IMG/VR virus record: IMGVR_UViG_3300045974_000132
Span: 1 to 64,000 of that record
Reading direction: 5' to 3' (one strand)
Origin: a virus
DNA length: 64,000 nt
The position numbers and the translations under genes are program-made. Positions 10,501 through 18,172 of this stretch are shown here, one piece after another. The first letter of the stretch is position 1; each line of letters opens with the position of its first letter. Below the pieces are notes generated by a model. The model was not told the DNA's origin and ran no database searches. It saw nothing but the letters and a program-made list of their open reading frames with translations.

Positions 10501-10682
10501 GTAAGGCCAAGATTGCAGCAGGTGAGAAAGCAATGGAAGACGTTAAGTTTGTCAAGGGTGACGAACAGAAGAAGGATGCCACTAAAGCTGCTCAAGGTAA
10601 GATTGCAGAAGGCAAAGATACTGTTGAATATGCTCGTGAGTTGATGGACTATCATAAACAATTTTTGAATAGAGGCGAATGA
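7563..10682 (+). CDS. Family A DNA polymerase with 3'-5' exonuclease
   Basis: The phage replicative polymerase, 1039 residues, longer than a usual PolA core. The N-terminal ~210 residues resemble a uracil-DNA-glycosylase-like fold (VLFVLDVMPTED, YVVAFGTSVMQALL), seen in some phage polymerases; this part is tentative. The exonuclease has Exo I WDTEAK (D242, E244), Exo II NAKFDL (D312) and Exo III YCTLDV (D399). Polymerase motif A is VDYRVHEVRGW (D638, E643), motif B is RNAVKGIIFGLIYG (R709, K713, Y721) and motif C is VHDSLENE (D847). Motif A differs from the textbook DYSQIELR, and motif C has HDS instead of HDE, but the metal-binding aspartates remain. The Lys/Ala-rich C-terminal ~90 residues are an extension. 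The QueE gene overlaps its stop (ATGA). Confidence 0.93.
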   Translation: MKHTNFDYDLTRFEADDEYSYVKLAYENNGDKKVLFVLDVMPTEDLHSGKLLSGQTGDLLNVLVATTRRLYAKQAPSFSWLAVTFNAFRTFGKPSEYRAQAEQAFSERVKCLITKYQPDYVVAFGTSVMQALLEDKIVTDGKGKTRFSYWLGVPVKKDIKYKKKVHTTTIVSTLSLNDIVRGDDAEVSLLGYMCRNLSAVYGRHYCVDVDRLHNHKTIMVNTVAKFDKLMAVLREKPYVSWDTEAKNLHKVTNRLLTVQAAFDIDKGYLIPIYHKDTPFTPDELNYIVETLQDYFEGNNNNDYHIYVNAKFDLTLMRAECGIRYFANDVWDILAGEFMLDENLKSLMTVLGEYYYSLGNLSVQYGFDGYITAEFSKQHRANFEATDLSDPAVQHYCTLDVVVPLSIHLQQKERAKYIKYAKYEQVVRNEASDTIHAFSKMEYTGAGLDVPYLFYLKTVDSPIELEIKKMAGALLKTDAVKKTNLLLCKAQGMPTGSLFTGVETVAAFKLNKPDHKKKLFFEVLGLEPLEKGAGGVGKLDKGFQKAYAHIPEVAQYTALEKAKKLKNAYVKSFINMLGSSEDLQKDHRIRPNYGYLGVVTHRGSASDPNLQQVPAHSALGKHIKRLFVAREGTLYIKVDYRVHEVRGWGLISFDKAVAAVFAAAKKLRDEYRLHPTAELAKRLKTEADVHIQNASYFFNVAMEKVDKPLRNAVKGIIFGLIYGMGMKTLAKNIGQTDDFTKTLVDNFAKRFPKAMAWTKNVKKFAAENLFVEAPTGIRRNLFGYLLPSSFESAGQMAARMDRQAGNAPIQGMCSKFMMNGIRILDWLIFKEIKKNKNFMLFITNSVHDSLENEAGYANFLKSLAMIEWALTDGVKNKVKKRYGFDLVSNLEIDFEIGATLSQCEGWDFSIAQLETLVMDSLIFQRNKLQRNIVPDRIMKVIFSDRAVTEDAPEWMQKQISNLNYSFELTERSYIKRMLDEGKAKIAAGEKAMEDVKFVKGDEQKKDATKAAQGKIAEGKDTVEYARELMDYHKQFLNRGE

Positions 10683-11587
10683 TGAATCTTCAACAAGTAC
10701 CTAAAGATGATCCTACTGCTAAGAAAGCAGAAGTTTTGTTTGCAGGCAGGGTTCGCGTAAGTGAGACATTTCTATCACTTGAGGGAGAAGGGCCTTACAC
10801 TGGATACCCAACTCTTTTTATAAGATTTTTCGGCTGCAACTTTACTTGCTCAGGCTTAGGAACAAAAGAGCCTGCAACTGCTAAAGTTAATGCTTTGAAG
10901 TATGCAAGCCCTGAGACACGCGAAGACTTGTCCAAGTATCAGTTCACGACAGGTTGTGATAGCGCATACTCTTGGGATCCTGCGTTCAAGCACCTTACCG
11001 TAGATCACACTGTTGAGACATTGGCAAAAGCAATCCTTCAGCACATTGAAGGCAAGTATATGATTACTAAGCCTATTCTGTGCTTCACAGGTGGCGAGCC
11101 TATGCTGTATCAAAAATACTTTGGTGCAATATGGGAACTGGTAAAAGAGAAATTCTCGTTTATCTTGATTGAGACAAACGCTTCGATTAAAGCTACCAAC
11201 GAGCTATGGCGAGGACTAGAAGACGCAGGTAATCCAAATTTAGTTTGGAGTCTTAGTCCGAAACTTTCAAACTCTGGTGAGCCTCGTAATAAAGCAATTT
11301 CAAAAGAAGTTGTTGATTCCTACTACGGTCAGAAGTATTGGAAGTTTGTATCAGACGGTAGTGAAGAATCTTTGGTAGAGATACGTCAAGCTCTTGATAC
11401 TTACTCAGGTGGGCATACTACTTACGCCAATGAAGCATGGGCCAAAACGTGGCTGATGCCTGAAGGTGCTTCGCTAGAACAGCAAAATGAAATGCAGCGT
11501 AAGGTAGCCGCCCTATGTTTGAAGTATGGCATTAAGTTCTGTGCACGTGTCCATGTATGGATATGGAAGAATGAAATAGGTACTTGA
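10679..11587 (+). CDS. queE: QueE-like 7-carboxy-7-deazaguanine synthase (radical SAM)
   Basis: A radical-SAM enzyme expected to convert carboxytetrahydropterin to 7-carboxy-7-deazaguanine in the preQ0 route. It shows LSLEGEGPYTGYPTLFIRF (a QueE hallmark), the cluster cysteines C53 and C57 in FFGCNFTC, and a third in TTGCDSAYSW (C93). The SAM-binding CFTGGEPML and ETNAS follow, then WSLSPKLS. In the simplest QueE proteins the third cysteine is only three residues after the second; here about 35 residues intervene, similar in principle to QueE forms with an expanded cluster loop. It overlaps the polymerase by 4 nt. With FolE and QueD at 19.5-21 kb it suggests deazaguanine modification of phage DNA. 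Confidence 0.88.
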   Translation: MMNLQQVPKDDPTAKKAEVLFAGRVRVSETFLSLEGEGPYTGYPTLFIRFFGCNFTCSGLGTKEPATAKVNALKYASPETREDLSKYQFTTGCDSAYSWDPAFKHLTVDHTVETLAKAILQHIEGKYMITKPILCFTGGEPMLYQKYFGAIWELVKEKFSFILIETNASIKATNELWRGLEDAGNPNLVWSLSPKLSNSGEPRNKAISKEVVDSYYGQKYWKFVSDGSEESLVEIRQALDTYSGGHTTYANEAWAKTWLMPEGASLEQQNEMQRKVAALCLKYGIKFCARVHVWIWKNEIGT

Positions 11588-11588
11588 T

Positions 11589-11972
11589 ATGGCTATAGCA
11601 CCTCCTCAAGGACTTATGCTATTTTCTACAGGTCAGCTAGACGGAGTCTTTTCTAGGTCGTCGGACTTGTATGAAGTAATGGAAATGCGAGCTAGTCAGC
11701 TATACACCGGTTATCTTGTTAGACTTGGTGAAGCACATAGTTTCAAAGAATTTTGGAATGCTTCATTCGATCTAACATACGCACTAAAGGAAGGATTTTC
11801 CTTTTATGTATCTCTAACAAACCTAAAACACTTAATTGAGATAGATAGCCGGATTGTAGTATGCGCTTACATATCCGACCAACAAGTTCTGTGTGCCCAC
11901 TTTGATGTTGTGCCCGAAAATGTAAAAGAACTACATTACATGCACACACCTTTCACTTATACTCGACATTAG
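11589..11972 (+). CDS. Unknown small protein
   Basis: A 127-residue protein that I do not recognise. It starts one nucleotide after the queE stop, so it is translated in the same operon. It has no signal peptide, membrane segment or clear catalytic motif. The sequence is mixed alpha/beta, with regions such as LYEVMEMRASQLYTGYLV and a hydrophobic core IVVCAYISDQQVLCAHFDVV. Its codon use matches the neighbours, which supports a real gene. Between QueE and the clamp-like protein it could serve either replication or modification, but nothing in the sequence decides that. Confidence 0.7.
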   Translation: MAIAPPQGLMLFSTGQLDGVFSRSSDLYEVMEMRASQLYTGYLVRLGEAHSFKEFWNASFDLTYALKEGFSFYVSLTNLKHLIEIDSRIVVCAYISDQQVLCAHFDVVPENVKELHYMHTPFTYTRH

Positions 11973-11987
11973 TAGGATTAAAATATA

Positions 11988-13124
11988 ATGCTAAACTCTA
12001 AACCCTTTTCATTTATTGCTGACTGCAAGGCACTGGAGGCTACTATCAAGAAGGTAGTAGGTGTTTTAAGTTCTTCCGTAAGTCCTTCATTCTTTATTTT
12101 GGGTAGTAAGAAGAAGACAAGTGTTATCGGTATGAGTGGTGATACATTTGTTATGGCTTCTTTGGCTGATACGAAAGCAGACGCAGAAGGTGCTTTCTGT
12201 TTCGCACCTGATATTCTTACTGGCCTTATCAAGAATCGTAAGGACATGGAGTTTGCTTTTAACGGCAATGAATGCAACTTCAAACAAGTCAAAGGGCCAT
12301 ACAAGGGCCATATTGTCACGCTCCCGATTACAGGTGATCAACAAAGCACCTGTGATACCTTCTTAACAGGTAGCAAGAAGATTGATGCAACCATCCCTGC
12401 TGAAGTGCTGCTGTTATTGAAGGCAGGTTTGAATGCAACCAATGTTAAAGACGTATATCAAGGAAGTACGCTTCTTTCCTTTATCAGTCTTGACAAGAAG
12501 GGCCAGTTGTCTGTATCCTCATTCGACAGTCAGCACTTCGGTATGTTCAAGCTTGACTCTGGCGTAAAGGGTTTGCAGTTCAAAGCAGCACTGCCTGCGT
12601 CGCACTTCTCTCTTATTGACCAAGTCTCTGCTGGTGAAGATGCTAAGTTCTCTATCACTAACGGTAGCATTCGTGTAGAAGGTAAGAGCTTCATTATTGT
12701 GCTCCCTGCTACTCAAGCGGAAGAATCACACTACGAAATGGTTGAGAACTTCGTTGCGGGCTTATCAAAGCCTGTCTTCCGTTGCGGATATGATGCTGCA
12801 CAGCTTTCTACCTTAAGTGAAAACCTGTTCACTCTGTATAACGCGAATACGGCCTTTGTTCTATCTGCAAAAGATGCAGCGACCATCTTGAACATTAGCT
12901 TTACTACTCCTTCGGGTACTGCGTCTGACTCTATGAAGGTGCAACCGGCTAAGGCAAGCAAAGCGTTCAAGGCAAGTGTCGATCCTCGGTTGTTCAAGGA
13001 TATTCTATTCCTTGCTCGTACTATCAAAGAGCCTGAACTCTCTGTTACCGATAAGGTTGTTATCATGCAAGGTAGCACATCGGAAGAAGCAGCTTTGTTC
13101 TTAGCTTGTGCACGGAGCGAATAA
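11988..13124 (+). CDS. Sliding-clamp-like DNA polymerase processivity factor
   Basis: A 378-residue protein of the size of bacterial beta clamps (about 370). It reads as three repeats of about 120 residues rich in beta strands, with few charged motifs. The segment LLSFISLDKKGQLSVSSFDS then QHFGMFKL resembles the strand-turn with a conserved aspartate seen in DnaN (where ATDGHRL is typical). It ends in a basic/Ser C-terminus. It lies 1.3 kb after the DNA polymerase with only queE and one small gene between. The assignment rests on length, fold pattern and position, not on strong motifs. A different beta-rich protein is possible, so a structure prediction would be decisive. Confidence 0.55.
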   Translation: MLNSKPFSFIADCKALEATIKKVVGVLSSSVSPSFFILGSKKKTSVIGMSGDTFVMASLADTKADAEGAFCFAPDILTGLIKNRKDMEFAFNGNECNFKQVKGPYKGHIVTLPITGDQQSTCDTFLTGSKKIDATIPAEVLLLLKAGLNATNVKDVYQGSTLLSFISLDKKGQLSVSSFDSQHFGMFKLDSGVKGLQFKAALPASHFSLIDQVSAGEDAKFSITNGSIRVEGKSFIIVLPATQAEESHYEMVENFVAGLSKPVFRCGYDAAQLSTLSENLFTLYNANTAFVLSAKDAATILNISFTTPSGTASDSMKVQPAKASKAFKASVDPRLFKDILFLARTIKEPELSVTDKVVIMQGSTSEEAALFLACARSE

Positions 13125-13600
13125 TGGAAATTACAGAAAAGTTTGTTCTGGAGCTTGCTGTTAAAGCTTCTACAGATGCTGCCGGTAACTGCGGTGCTCC
13201 ACATCAACTTATATTTCCTATGGTGTATCTTGCACTTAAGGAAGCTTTGATCGACAATGTTGAGCTAGTACCTACTATCAGTTCTGAATCAACGGTCGGT
13301 GTACTCCCTTCTTCTGCTGAATTTACTTCTGCTTTATGTATTACCAATTCAGAAGGTAAGATTGTTGAAGTTATGCAGGACGGTACTGTCAACATCCATC
13401 AGTTAGGTAGGAATGAAGAAGCTGCTAAAATTTTCTACGAATCTCTTGCTCAGTACGGTTTTACCTTATTAGGTACTCTGAGGGAAGCTATAGCCCTTCT
13501 TAACAGAGTAGACCTTGAAGATGATGCTCAAGAGTCGGCTCTTCGTATTGACATTGAAAACTTTACGAGGCACATCCGTGGCAAGCCCTATAACATTTGA
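13124..13600 (+). CDS. Unknown protein
   Basis: A 158-residue protein I do not recognise. The ATG at 13124 overlaps the clamp-like gene's TAA by one base (TAATG), so I prefer it over the TTG 18 nt upstream. The sequence begins MEITEKFVLELAVKA and has a beta segment with a hydrophobic core (ALCITNSEGKIVEVMQDGT) and a helical C-terminal half (LREAIALLNRVDLEDDAQES). No membrane segment or catalytic motif is visible. Tight coupling to the clamp-like gene suggests co-expression with replication genes. Confidence 0.65.
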   Translation: MEITEKFVLELAVKASTDAAGNCGAPHQLIFPMVYLALKEALIDNVELVPTISSESTVGVLPSSAEFTSALCITNSEGKIVEVMQDGTVNIHQLGRNEEAAKIFYESLAQYGFTLLGTLREAIALLNRVDLEDDAQESALRIDIENFTRHIRGKPYNI

Positions 13601-13991
13601 TAAGCCTTTCACGCTAACAGACTTTGTTGAACGCCAATTTCATCTGCTTGGTCCTTCTATAGGTAATAAGGGTATCGTACATACCCTTTTCTTATCAAAG
13701 CCTTTAGCTGGTGTTGAAGTAACGGCGCAAGAACCTATTCAACTGAACGGCTTCTGCAAGTATGCGTTCTTGCAAGATCCTGGTGGTATCTGCGGATTTA
13801 TTGTTATCAGCCCTACATCAAACACTCGTGTAAAGAATGTATGCGTAGTAGTCGGCTCTGAATCCGAACACTACAAGACTCTATTCCATCTACAACCTCA
13901 GGGTGTATTGATTGAGGAGTCAACAGACAGTAACACTTTGTTTGTTGCTCTAGGAGTAGAGTCCTCGTTACTTGTGAAAGTAGACCTATGA
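13578..13991 (+). CDS. Unknown protein, GTG start
   Basis: A 137-residue protein I do not recognise. The open frame starts further upstream, but GTG at 13578 has a GAGG ribosome site 7 nt before it and gives a sensible N-terminus (VASPITFDKPFTLTDFVERQ). That leaves a 23-nt overlap with the previous gene. The protein is beta-rich, with GFIVISPTSNTRVKNVCVVVG in the middle; a jelly-roll-like fold is possible. No catalytic motif is seen. The next gene overlaps its stop (ATGA). Confidence 0.6.
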   Translation: MASPITFDKPFTLTDFVERQFHLLGPSIGNKGIVHTLFLSKPLAGVEVTAQEPIQLNGFCKYAFLQDPGGICGFIVISPTSNTRVKNVCVVVGSESEHYKTLFHLQPQGVLIEESTDSNTLFVALGVESSLLVKVDL

Positions 13992-14218
13992 CAGTCATTG
14001 GCGATATGGAACTTGTAAAAAACGGCAATGATCGTATCGCTATTTACTTCAAGTACGACAAGGATAAGCCGAAGTGCTGGGTAGTAGATGGCCAGTACCA
14101 GTTCAACAAACAAATAGTTTTCACTGAAAAGCTTTCTCCGTTAAGGATTGATCGTGAATCAAAATCAAATACTGAAGATCAGGGCGCTGGGCACAGAGCA
14201 AGTGCGGGATGTATGTAA
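13988..14218 (+). CDS. Small unknown protein
   Basis: A 76-residue protein starting within an ATGA overlap with the previous gene. The first 50 residues (MELVKNGNDRIAIYFKYDKD then CWVVDGQYQFNKQIVF) look like a small beta domain; the last 20 are polar and overlap the next gene's start. No family is recognised. Part of a run of short, overlapping, co-translated genes between the clamp-like protein and the second helicase. Confidence 0.5.
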   Translation: MTVIGDMELVKNGNDRIAIYFKYDKDKPKCWVVDGQYQFNKQIVFTEKLSPLRIDRESKSNTEDQGAGHRASAGCM

Positions 14219-14438
14219 TATACTGGCTGAACGTATAGGTATACAAGCTTCACCAAATCCAGGTAGTTTTAACGAGTCTCTTAATGTCACCTTGAAACTG
14301 ATAAACGGTGTTACCCTTGATCTTTATTTAATAACTTCATATGAGATAGTACCCGCTGATACACCTGCTAAAATTGATTCGCATGGCAGGCTTGTTAATG
14401 CTGATATAACAATTACCTACCTTGAGGTTGTTAAATGA
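14154..14438 (+). CDS. Small unknown protein, GTG start
   Basis: A 94-residue protein I do not recognise. GTG at 14154 is preceded by AAGG at a 7-nt spacing, and I prefer it to a TTG two codons earlier. It overlaps the preceding gene by 65 nt in another frame, an unusually long overlap even for this dense region. The sequence has an N-terminal helix (IRALGTEQVRDVCNILAERI) followed by beta strands with LINGVTLDLYLITSYEIV. No known motif. Confidence 0.55.
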   Translation: MNQNQILKIRALGTEQVRDVCNILAERIGIQASPNPGSFNESLNVTLKLINGVTLDLYLITSYEIVPADTPAKIDSHGRLVNADITITYLEVVK

Positions 14439-14968
14439 AACGCGATTTAAGTCCTATACGCAATAAGCTACGTGAGGACAAGCGATGCCAACGCTTGTTG
14501 GGTATCTTTCAAGACTCAGGTATCTACAAGATTGCTTTCGATTCTCTCACCAAGGAAGTAATGGACATTCATAAGACTCGATCTATTCGTTTCTTATCTA
14601 GGGCGAGTGGGCGATTCATCGAACAAATTGTAGATGCTTCTCTCCGCGATCAATCAAACCGTAGTCGGTTGGCAGAAATCTCAATGAGTTGTTTTAGGGC
14701 TGCTGCTAGTTTAGAGGAAGCCCTAACGCCATTACAAGAGTATCTTATTATGACTTACGGCCCTGAAATGTCTTTTGTACGGACTAAGGATGAGCGTAAG
14801 CAGTTGGTAGAAATGGCACTACGCCCTTTCTACAAGTTCATTAGTCAATGTACTACCTTACGACAATTGACAGACATTGTAATTTTGGATATTGACAAAG
14901 CGGCCTGGGGCCTTCGTCTTTTGGTTAACGCTTATGAACTTCAAAATCGTCCGGAGCAAACAATATGA
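14435..14968 (+). CDS. Unknown helical protein
   Basis: A 177-residue, Arg- and Leu-rich, mostly helical protein that I do not recognise. It starts in an ATGA overlap and ends in an ATGA overlap with the next gene. Basic helices (MKRDLSPIRNKLREDKRCQR, IRFLSRASGRFIEQIVDAS) suggest possible nucleic-acid or protein binding, but no named domain is evident. It has no membrane segment or signal peptide. Codon use matches its neighbours. Confidence 0.65.
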   Translation: MKRDLSPIRNKLREDKRCQRLLGIFQDSGIYKIAFDSLTKEVMDIHKTRSIRFLSRASGRFIEQIVDASLRDQSNRSRLAEISMSCFRAAASLEEALTPLQEYLIMTYGPEMSFVRTKDERKQLVEMALRPFYKFISQCTTLRQLTDIVILDIDKAAWGLRLLVNAYELQNRPEQTI

Positions 14969-15897
14969 TTAGCACGTATCTGACCGCCTTTGCCTTAGCA
15001 ACAACAGTGGCCTTTATCATCGCAATGGCTGTATTCAATACACGATTCCTAAAAGCAGAACGCGAGAAGGAAGATAAATATAAGTTTCTGATCGGTAAGC
15101 TATGGAACATTGTTGATGACATTGATACTTATTCTGACGTAGCAAAGTCAGATGATATGTTATATCGGCAGTTGGTTGAAATGAAGCAACGCGAACGTTG
15201 GGAGCTAGTAGGCATTTCACTCAACAAGGATGTGCTTGAATACAACCTAGGTGCTATTCATCTTCAGTTTGAGGATAGTCCCTTGATGGGCGGTGACGGC
15301 AAGGGCTTGCTTCTTAAACAAGCTTTTAACCATATTGATGATGACGCGGACGTTTCTGAAAAAGACGTAGTTGGACTTACAACTGACGTAAGCACAGGGC
15401 TTCCGGTAGAGGGTATACATTGGGATACACAAGAAGTAGCGGATGCTTATAAATTACCTGTAGAAACGCTTATGCCAGTTGCTGTAACTGCAGGTGAAGG
15501 GCTGAAGCTCCCTGAAGCGCCGTCTATTACACTGCTTGAAATAAAGACGGATAACGCTGTTAAAGTATATGGGCCTATCACTTCTACTCAAGAAGACGGT
15601 TTCATGAAGATCGGTACTAATCTATACCTTAAGAACTCTATGCTGTATCGTAAAGAAGGTGACGAGTATATCGAGCAAAAAATGCAGGTAGTGGATGCTT
15701 CGTCTTCAGAAGAAGCTCCTCTTGCTAAGACTGCCGTTACACCTTTATACGGTACAGATATTTCTGCTAGAAAAATGTGGCTGATGCTCTCTGAAAGTCT
15801 TCTTCAGGTGTGTATTCCACCGCAAGCTACTCACCATTGCTTAATCATTCTATCTGACGGTTCTGAGTTTATCTGCCATGCCAAATCAACAAACTGA
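14965..15897 (+). CDS. Unknown protein with N-terminal membrane anchor
   Basis: A 310-residue protein with one strong transmembrane helix at about residues 5-26 (AFALATTVAFIIAMAVF), followed by a basic stretch (RFLKAEREKEDKYK), which predicts N-out/C-in topology by the positive-inside rule. The soluble part is acidic and mixed. The first section (IGKLWNIVDDIDTYSD) may be coiled. The last 90 residues are globular (TDISARKMWLMLSESLLQVC). No enzyme motif is visible. It could anchor a phage complex to the inner membrane. The next gene starts inside its 3' end. Confidence 0.65.
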   Translation: MISTYLTAFALATTVAFIIAMAVFNTRFLKAEREKEDKYKFLIGKLWNIVDDIDTYSDVAKSDDMLYRQLVEMKQRERWELVGISLNKDVLEYNLGAIHLQFEDSPLMGGDGKGLLLKQAFNHIDDDADVSEKDVVGLTTDVSTGLPVEGIHWDTQEVADAYKLPVETLMPVAVTAGEGLKLPEAPSITLLEIKTDNAVKVYGPITSTQEDGFMKIGTNLYLKNSMLYRKEGDEYIEQKMQVVDASSSEEAPLAKTAVTPLYGTDISARKMWLMLSESLLQVCIPPQATHHCLIILSDGSEFICHAKSTN

Positions 15898-16297
15898 AGA
15901 AGTAACACCCGCTGCTAGTTTCCGAATTGTTCACTTTACTGTGCAGGAGTTAGGTAGTCATTCTTTAGTAGGCATCTGTAAGAGTCCTTTTCCACTTAGC
16001 TTTGGAAGTTACTTATCTTTTCTGAATCCAGATAATCGCCAATCTATTGATTTTCGTGACCGCTTAGGTGGGCCTCGCGTTGTCAATATGTGGCATGAGA
16101 ATCTAGTTCACTTATTTGACGAGCAGGGCCTTACTAAAGTTCGTGCTGTTGTATTCGGTACTGCTCCTGAGTGGTTGGCTTTCATTGAAGATGACAATGT
16201 TCCGAAAGACTATTTGAATGATTCTTTATGTATCACAGGTAGTTATGGAAAGTATTTGAAAGCAGTTGAAGCTTACTCGGGCCTACTTCTAATGTAA
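15878..16297 (+). CDS. Unknown protein
   Basis: A 139-residue protein I do not recognise, overlapping the membrane-anchored gene by 20 nt. It is beta-rich (FRIVHFTVQELGSHSLVGIC) with a mixed C-terminal half (VRAVVFGTAPEWLAFIEDD). No catalytic or metal motif and no signal peptide. Position suggests co-expression with the preceding operon. Confidence 0.6.
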   Translation: MPNQQTEEVTPAASFRIVHFTVQELGSHSLVGICKSPFPLSFGSYLSFLNPDNRQSIDFRDRLGGPRVVNMWHENLVHLFDEQGLTKVRAVVFGTAPEWLAFIEDDNVPKDYLNDSLCITGSYGKYLKAVEAYSGLLLM

Positions 16298-16310
16298 CTA
16301 AGGTGGTATC

Positions 16311-16538
16311 ATGTTTCAACCTCAACATAGTGTTCACCTCAATCCTCCTTTTTGTGCAAAGTGTAAAAAGCAGATAATGCAAGCTAGTATTCAGCAAGAT
16401 CCTATGAGACAAGTTGCTACCTTGCGATATGCGTGTCACGGGGTACAAGGTGAAATGACTTTCACTCAGCAGGAGCTAGTTGAACTAAGTTCTGGCAACA
16501 CCTTAATTGACTTTGTAGAATTCATCAGGCTTGGATAA
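16311..16538 (+). CDS. Small zinc-ribbon-like protein
   Basis: A 75-residue protein with a CAKCKK knuckle at residues 15-20 and a second possible ligand group in YACHG near residue 42, suggesting a small treble-clef or zinc ribbon with an incomplete second half. The C-terminal part (FTQQELVELSSGNTLIDFVE) looks helical. A ribosome site (AAGGTGG) precedes the ATG, and the stop overlaps the helicase ATG by one base (TAATG). Function unknown; nucleic-acid binding is possible. Confidence 0.6.
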   Translation: MFQPQHSVHLNPPFCAKCKKQIMQASIQQDPMRQVATLRYACHGVQGEMTFTQQELVELSSGNTLIDFVEFIRLG

Positions 16539-18172
16539 TGGCGCTACTACCTAAGATATATGTTCGTGAAAAGGTATTCATACCTATCAAACATATACGC
16601 AGTAAAGAAGACCTGCAAGACGCATATACGAAACGGTTCTTTGATGATAAGGCATGTAAAGCATGTGATTATCTCAAAGACCGTTTTTGCGATATGTGCG
16701 AAGTATGCCCTGCTTACAAAGGTACTGTTAAACTTTACAGCCATAAGAACGTAAGAGGCATAAACTATATAGGTCTTCCTATAGGTGACAAGCGCAACAT
16801 TGAAAAGTATGCAGGCATTGTATTTGAAGACTTTAAGATTGTTGATAGGCGCAAAGTAGTTCCTTTCGATTACAAGATCAAGTTTCTTATTAAGCTACGC
16901 CCGCACCAACAGAAGTTGGTTGATACATTCTTCAAGAAGAAGTACGGTTTGATCGAAGCCCCTCCTCGCTTCGGTAAGACTGTGTGTATGCTGGATATTA
17001 GCATCAAGCTAGGTAACAAAACGCTGGTGCTAGCTTCCCAACATGAATTCCTTCAACAGTATATCTACCATATTGAGGGTAATGAGAAGAAGGGTATTCC
17101 TAAATGTACAAATCTGCCAGAGCTTCAACTAAAGTATAAAAAGAAGCTCTACGGTTTTCCAAAGACCGATGCTGACTTTGAAAATTTCCAAATCTTTACC
17201 ATGACGTATCACCAGTTCATGGATGAAGTATCTGGTAAGAATCGTTTCAAGAAGATTGAGCATAAGATAGGTCTTGTTGAGATTGATGAAGCGCACAAAG
17301 CAGCCGCTGCTGAGTTTAGTAAGGTTGTGTCTATGTTCCCTGCACGTTATCGTCTGGGTGTAACAGGTACTGTTGATCGTAAAGACGGTAGGCACTACGT
17401 TATAAAGAAAGTTATTGGGCCTGTTGTTGCTCGGTCAGCTGTTGAGTCAATGACACCAAAAGTATTCATCCATGAAACAGGTATTAGGATTGCACGGGTA
17501 CCTAAGCAATGGACGTTTGCAATGCTGAATCTAGCGCGTAATAAAAAGCGCAATGATCTACTTATCAAGCAAGCGGTAGCGGATGTTAAAGCAGGGCATA
17601 GCGTTGTGATACCGTTGATGTTCAAGAAGCACGTTATGGACATTGTTAATGGTATTAACGATCTGTACGGCCGACCTATTGCTGAAGCGTTCATGGGTGG
17701 GGGTGGTGATAAGAATAAGGTGCATCGTGACAACATCTTGTCAGGTGTATCTAAAGGTAAGATCAAAGTCGTTGTAGGTATTCGTTCGCTGTTGCAATTA
17801 GGCTTGAATGTACCGCGCTGGTCTATGATCTATACAGCAATGCCCATATCGAACGAACCTAACTACAAGCAAGAAACTTCGCGTGTTCGGACTCCGATGG
17901 AAGGTAAATTACAGCCTGTCATTCGTTTGTTCTATGATGAAGCCATGGGCCCCTCAGTGGGTTGTGCACGTAACTGTGTTACTCACATGCAGAAGTTTAA
18001 GTATGAGTTCTCGAAGGATCAAAAGACAAGGGAAGCTTTAGCCTACTTTGCAACTAAAGGGCGTCGTAGTAATAGTGATAATGACGATGACCAGTTTGCT
18101 CCGTCTCAAGCAAGTCACGATGAAGATGATGCCGGTAGTAACATGGGTCGCGCGAGGGCAGGAAGGCGATAA
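16538..18172 (+). CDS. DEAH-box SF2 helicase (UvsW-like)
   Basis: A 544-residue ATP-dependent helicase. It has a cysteine-rich N-terminal segment (C40, C43, C51, C54, C57) that may bind zinc, a Q-like region LRPHQQKLVDTFF, Walker A APPRFGKT at 141-148 and DEAH at 250-253 (VEIDEAHKAA). Motif III follows as GVTGTVDRKDG. The second RecA domain includes KVVVGIRSLLQLGLNVPRW and the motif VI-like QETSRVRTP, in which the usual GR..R is altered. The last 40 residues are acidic and disordered. The layout recalls T4 UvsW, which unwinds branched DNA and R-loops. It is translationally coupled on both sides (TAATG overlaps). Confidence 0.88.
   Translation: MALLPKIYVREKVFIPIKHIRSKEDLQDAYTKRFFDDKACKACDYLKDRFCDMCEVCPAYKGTVKLYSHKNVRGINYIGLPIGDKRNIEKYAGIVFEDFKIVDRRKVVPFDYKIKFLIKLRPHQQKLVDTFFKKKYGLIEAPPRFGKTVCMLDISIKLGNKTLVLASQHEFLQQYIYHIEGNEKKGIPKCTNLPELQLKYKKKLYGFPKTDADFENFQIFTMTYHQFMDEVSGKNRFKKIEHKIGLVEIDEAHKAAAAEFSKVVSMFPARYRLGVTGTVDRKDGRHYVIKKVIGPVVARSAVESMTPKVFIHETGIRIARVPKQWTFAMLNLARNKKRNDLLIKQAVADVKAGHSVVIPLMFKKHVMDIVNGINDLYGRPIAEAFMGGGGDKNKVHRDNILSGVSKGKIKVVVGIRSLLQLGLNVPRWSMIYTAMPISNEPNYKQETSRVRTPMEGKLQPVIRLFYDEAMGPSVGCARNCVTHMQKFKYEFSKDQKTREALAYFATKGRRSNSDNDDDQFAPSQASHDEDDAGSNMGRARAGRR

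Noticed and set aside
12731-13207. A 158-residue minus-strand frame opposite the clamp-like gene
   Set aside because: It runs against all transcription in the region and covers a gene with better context; no promoter or family motif.
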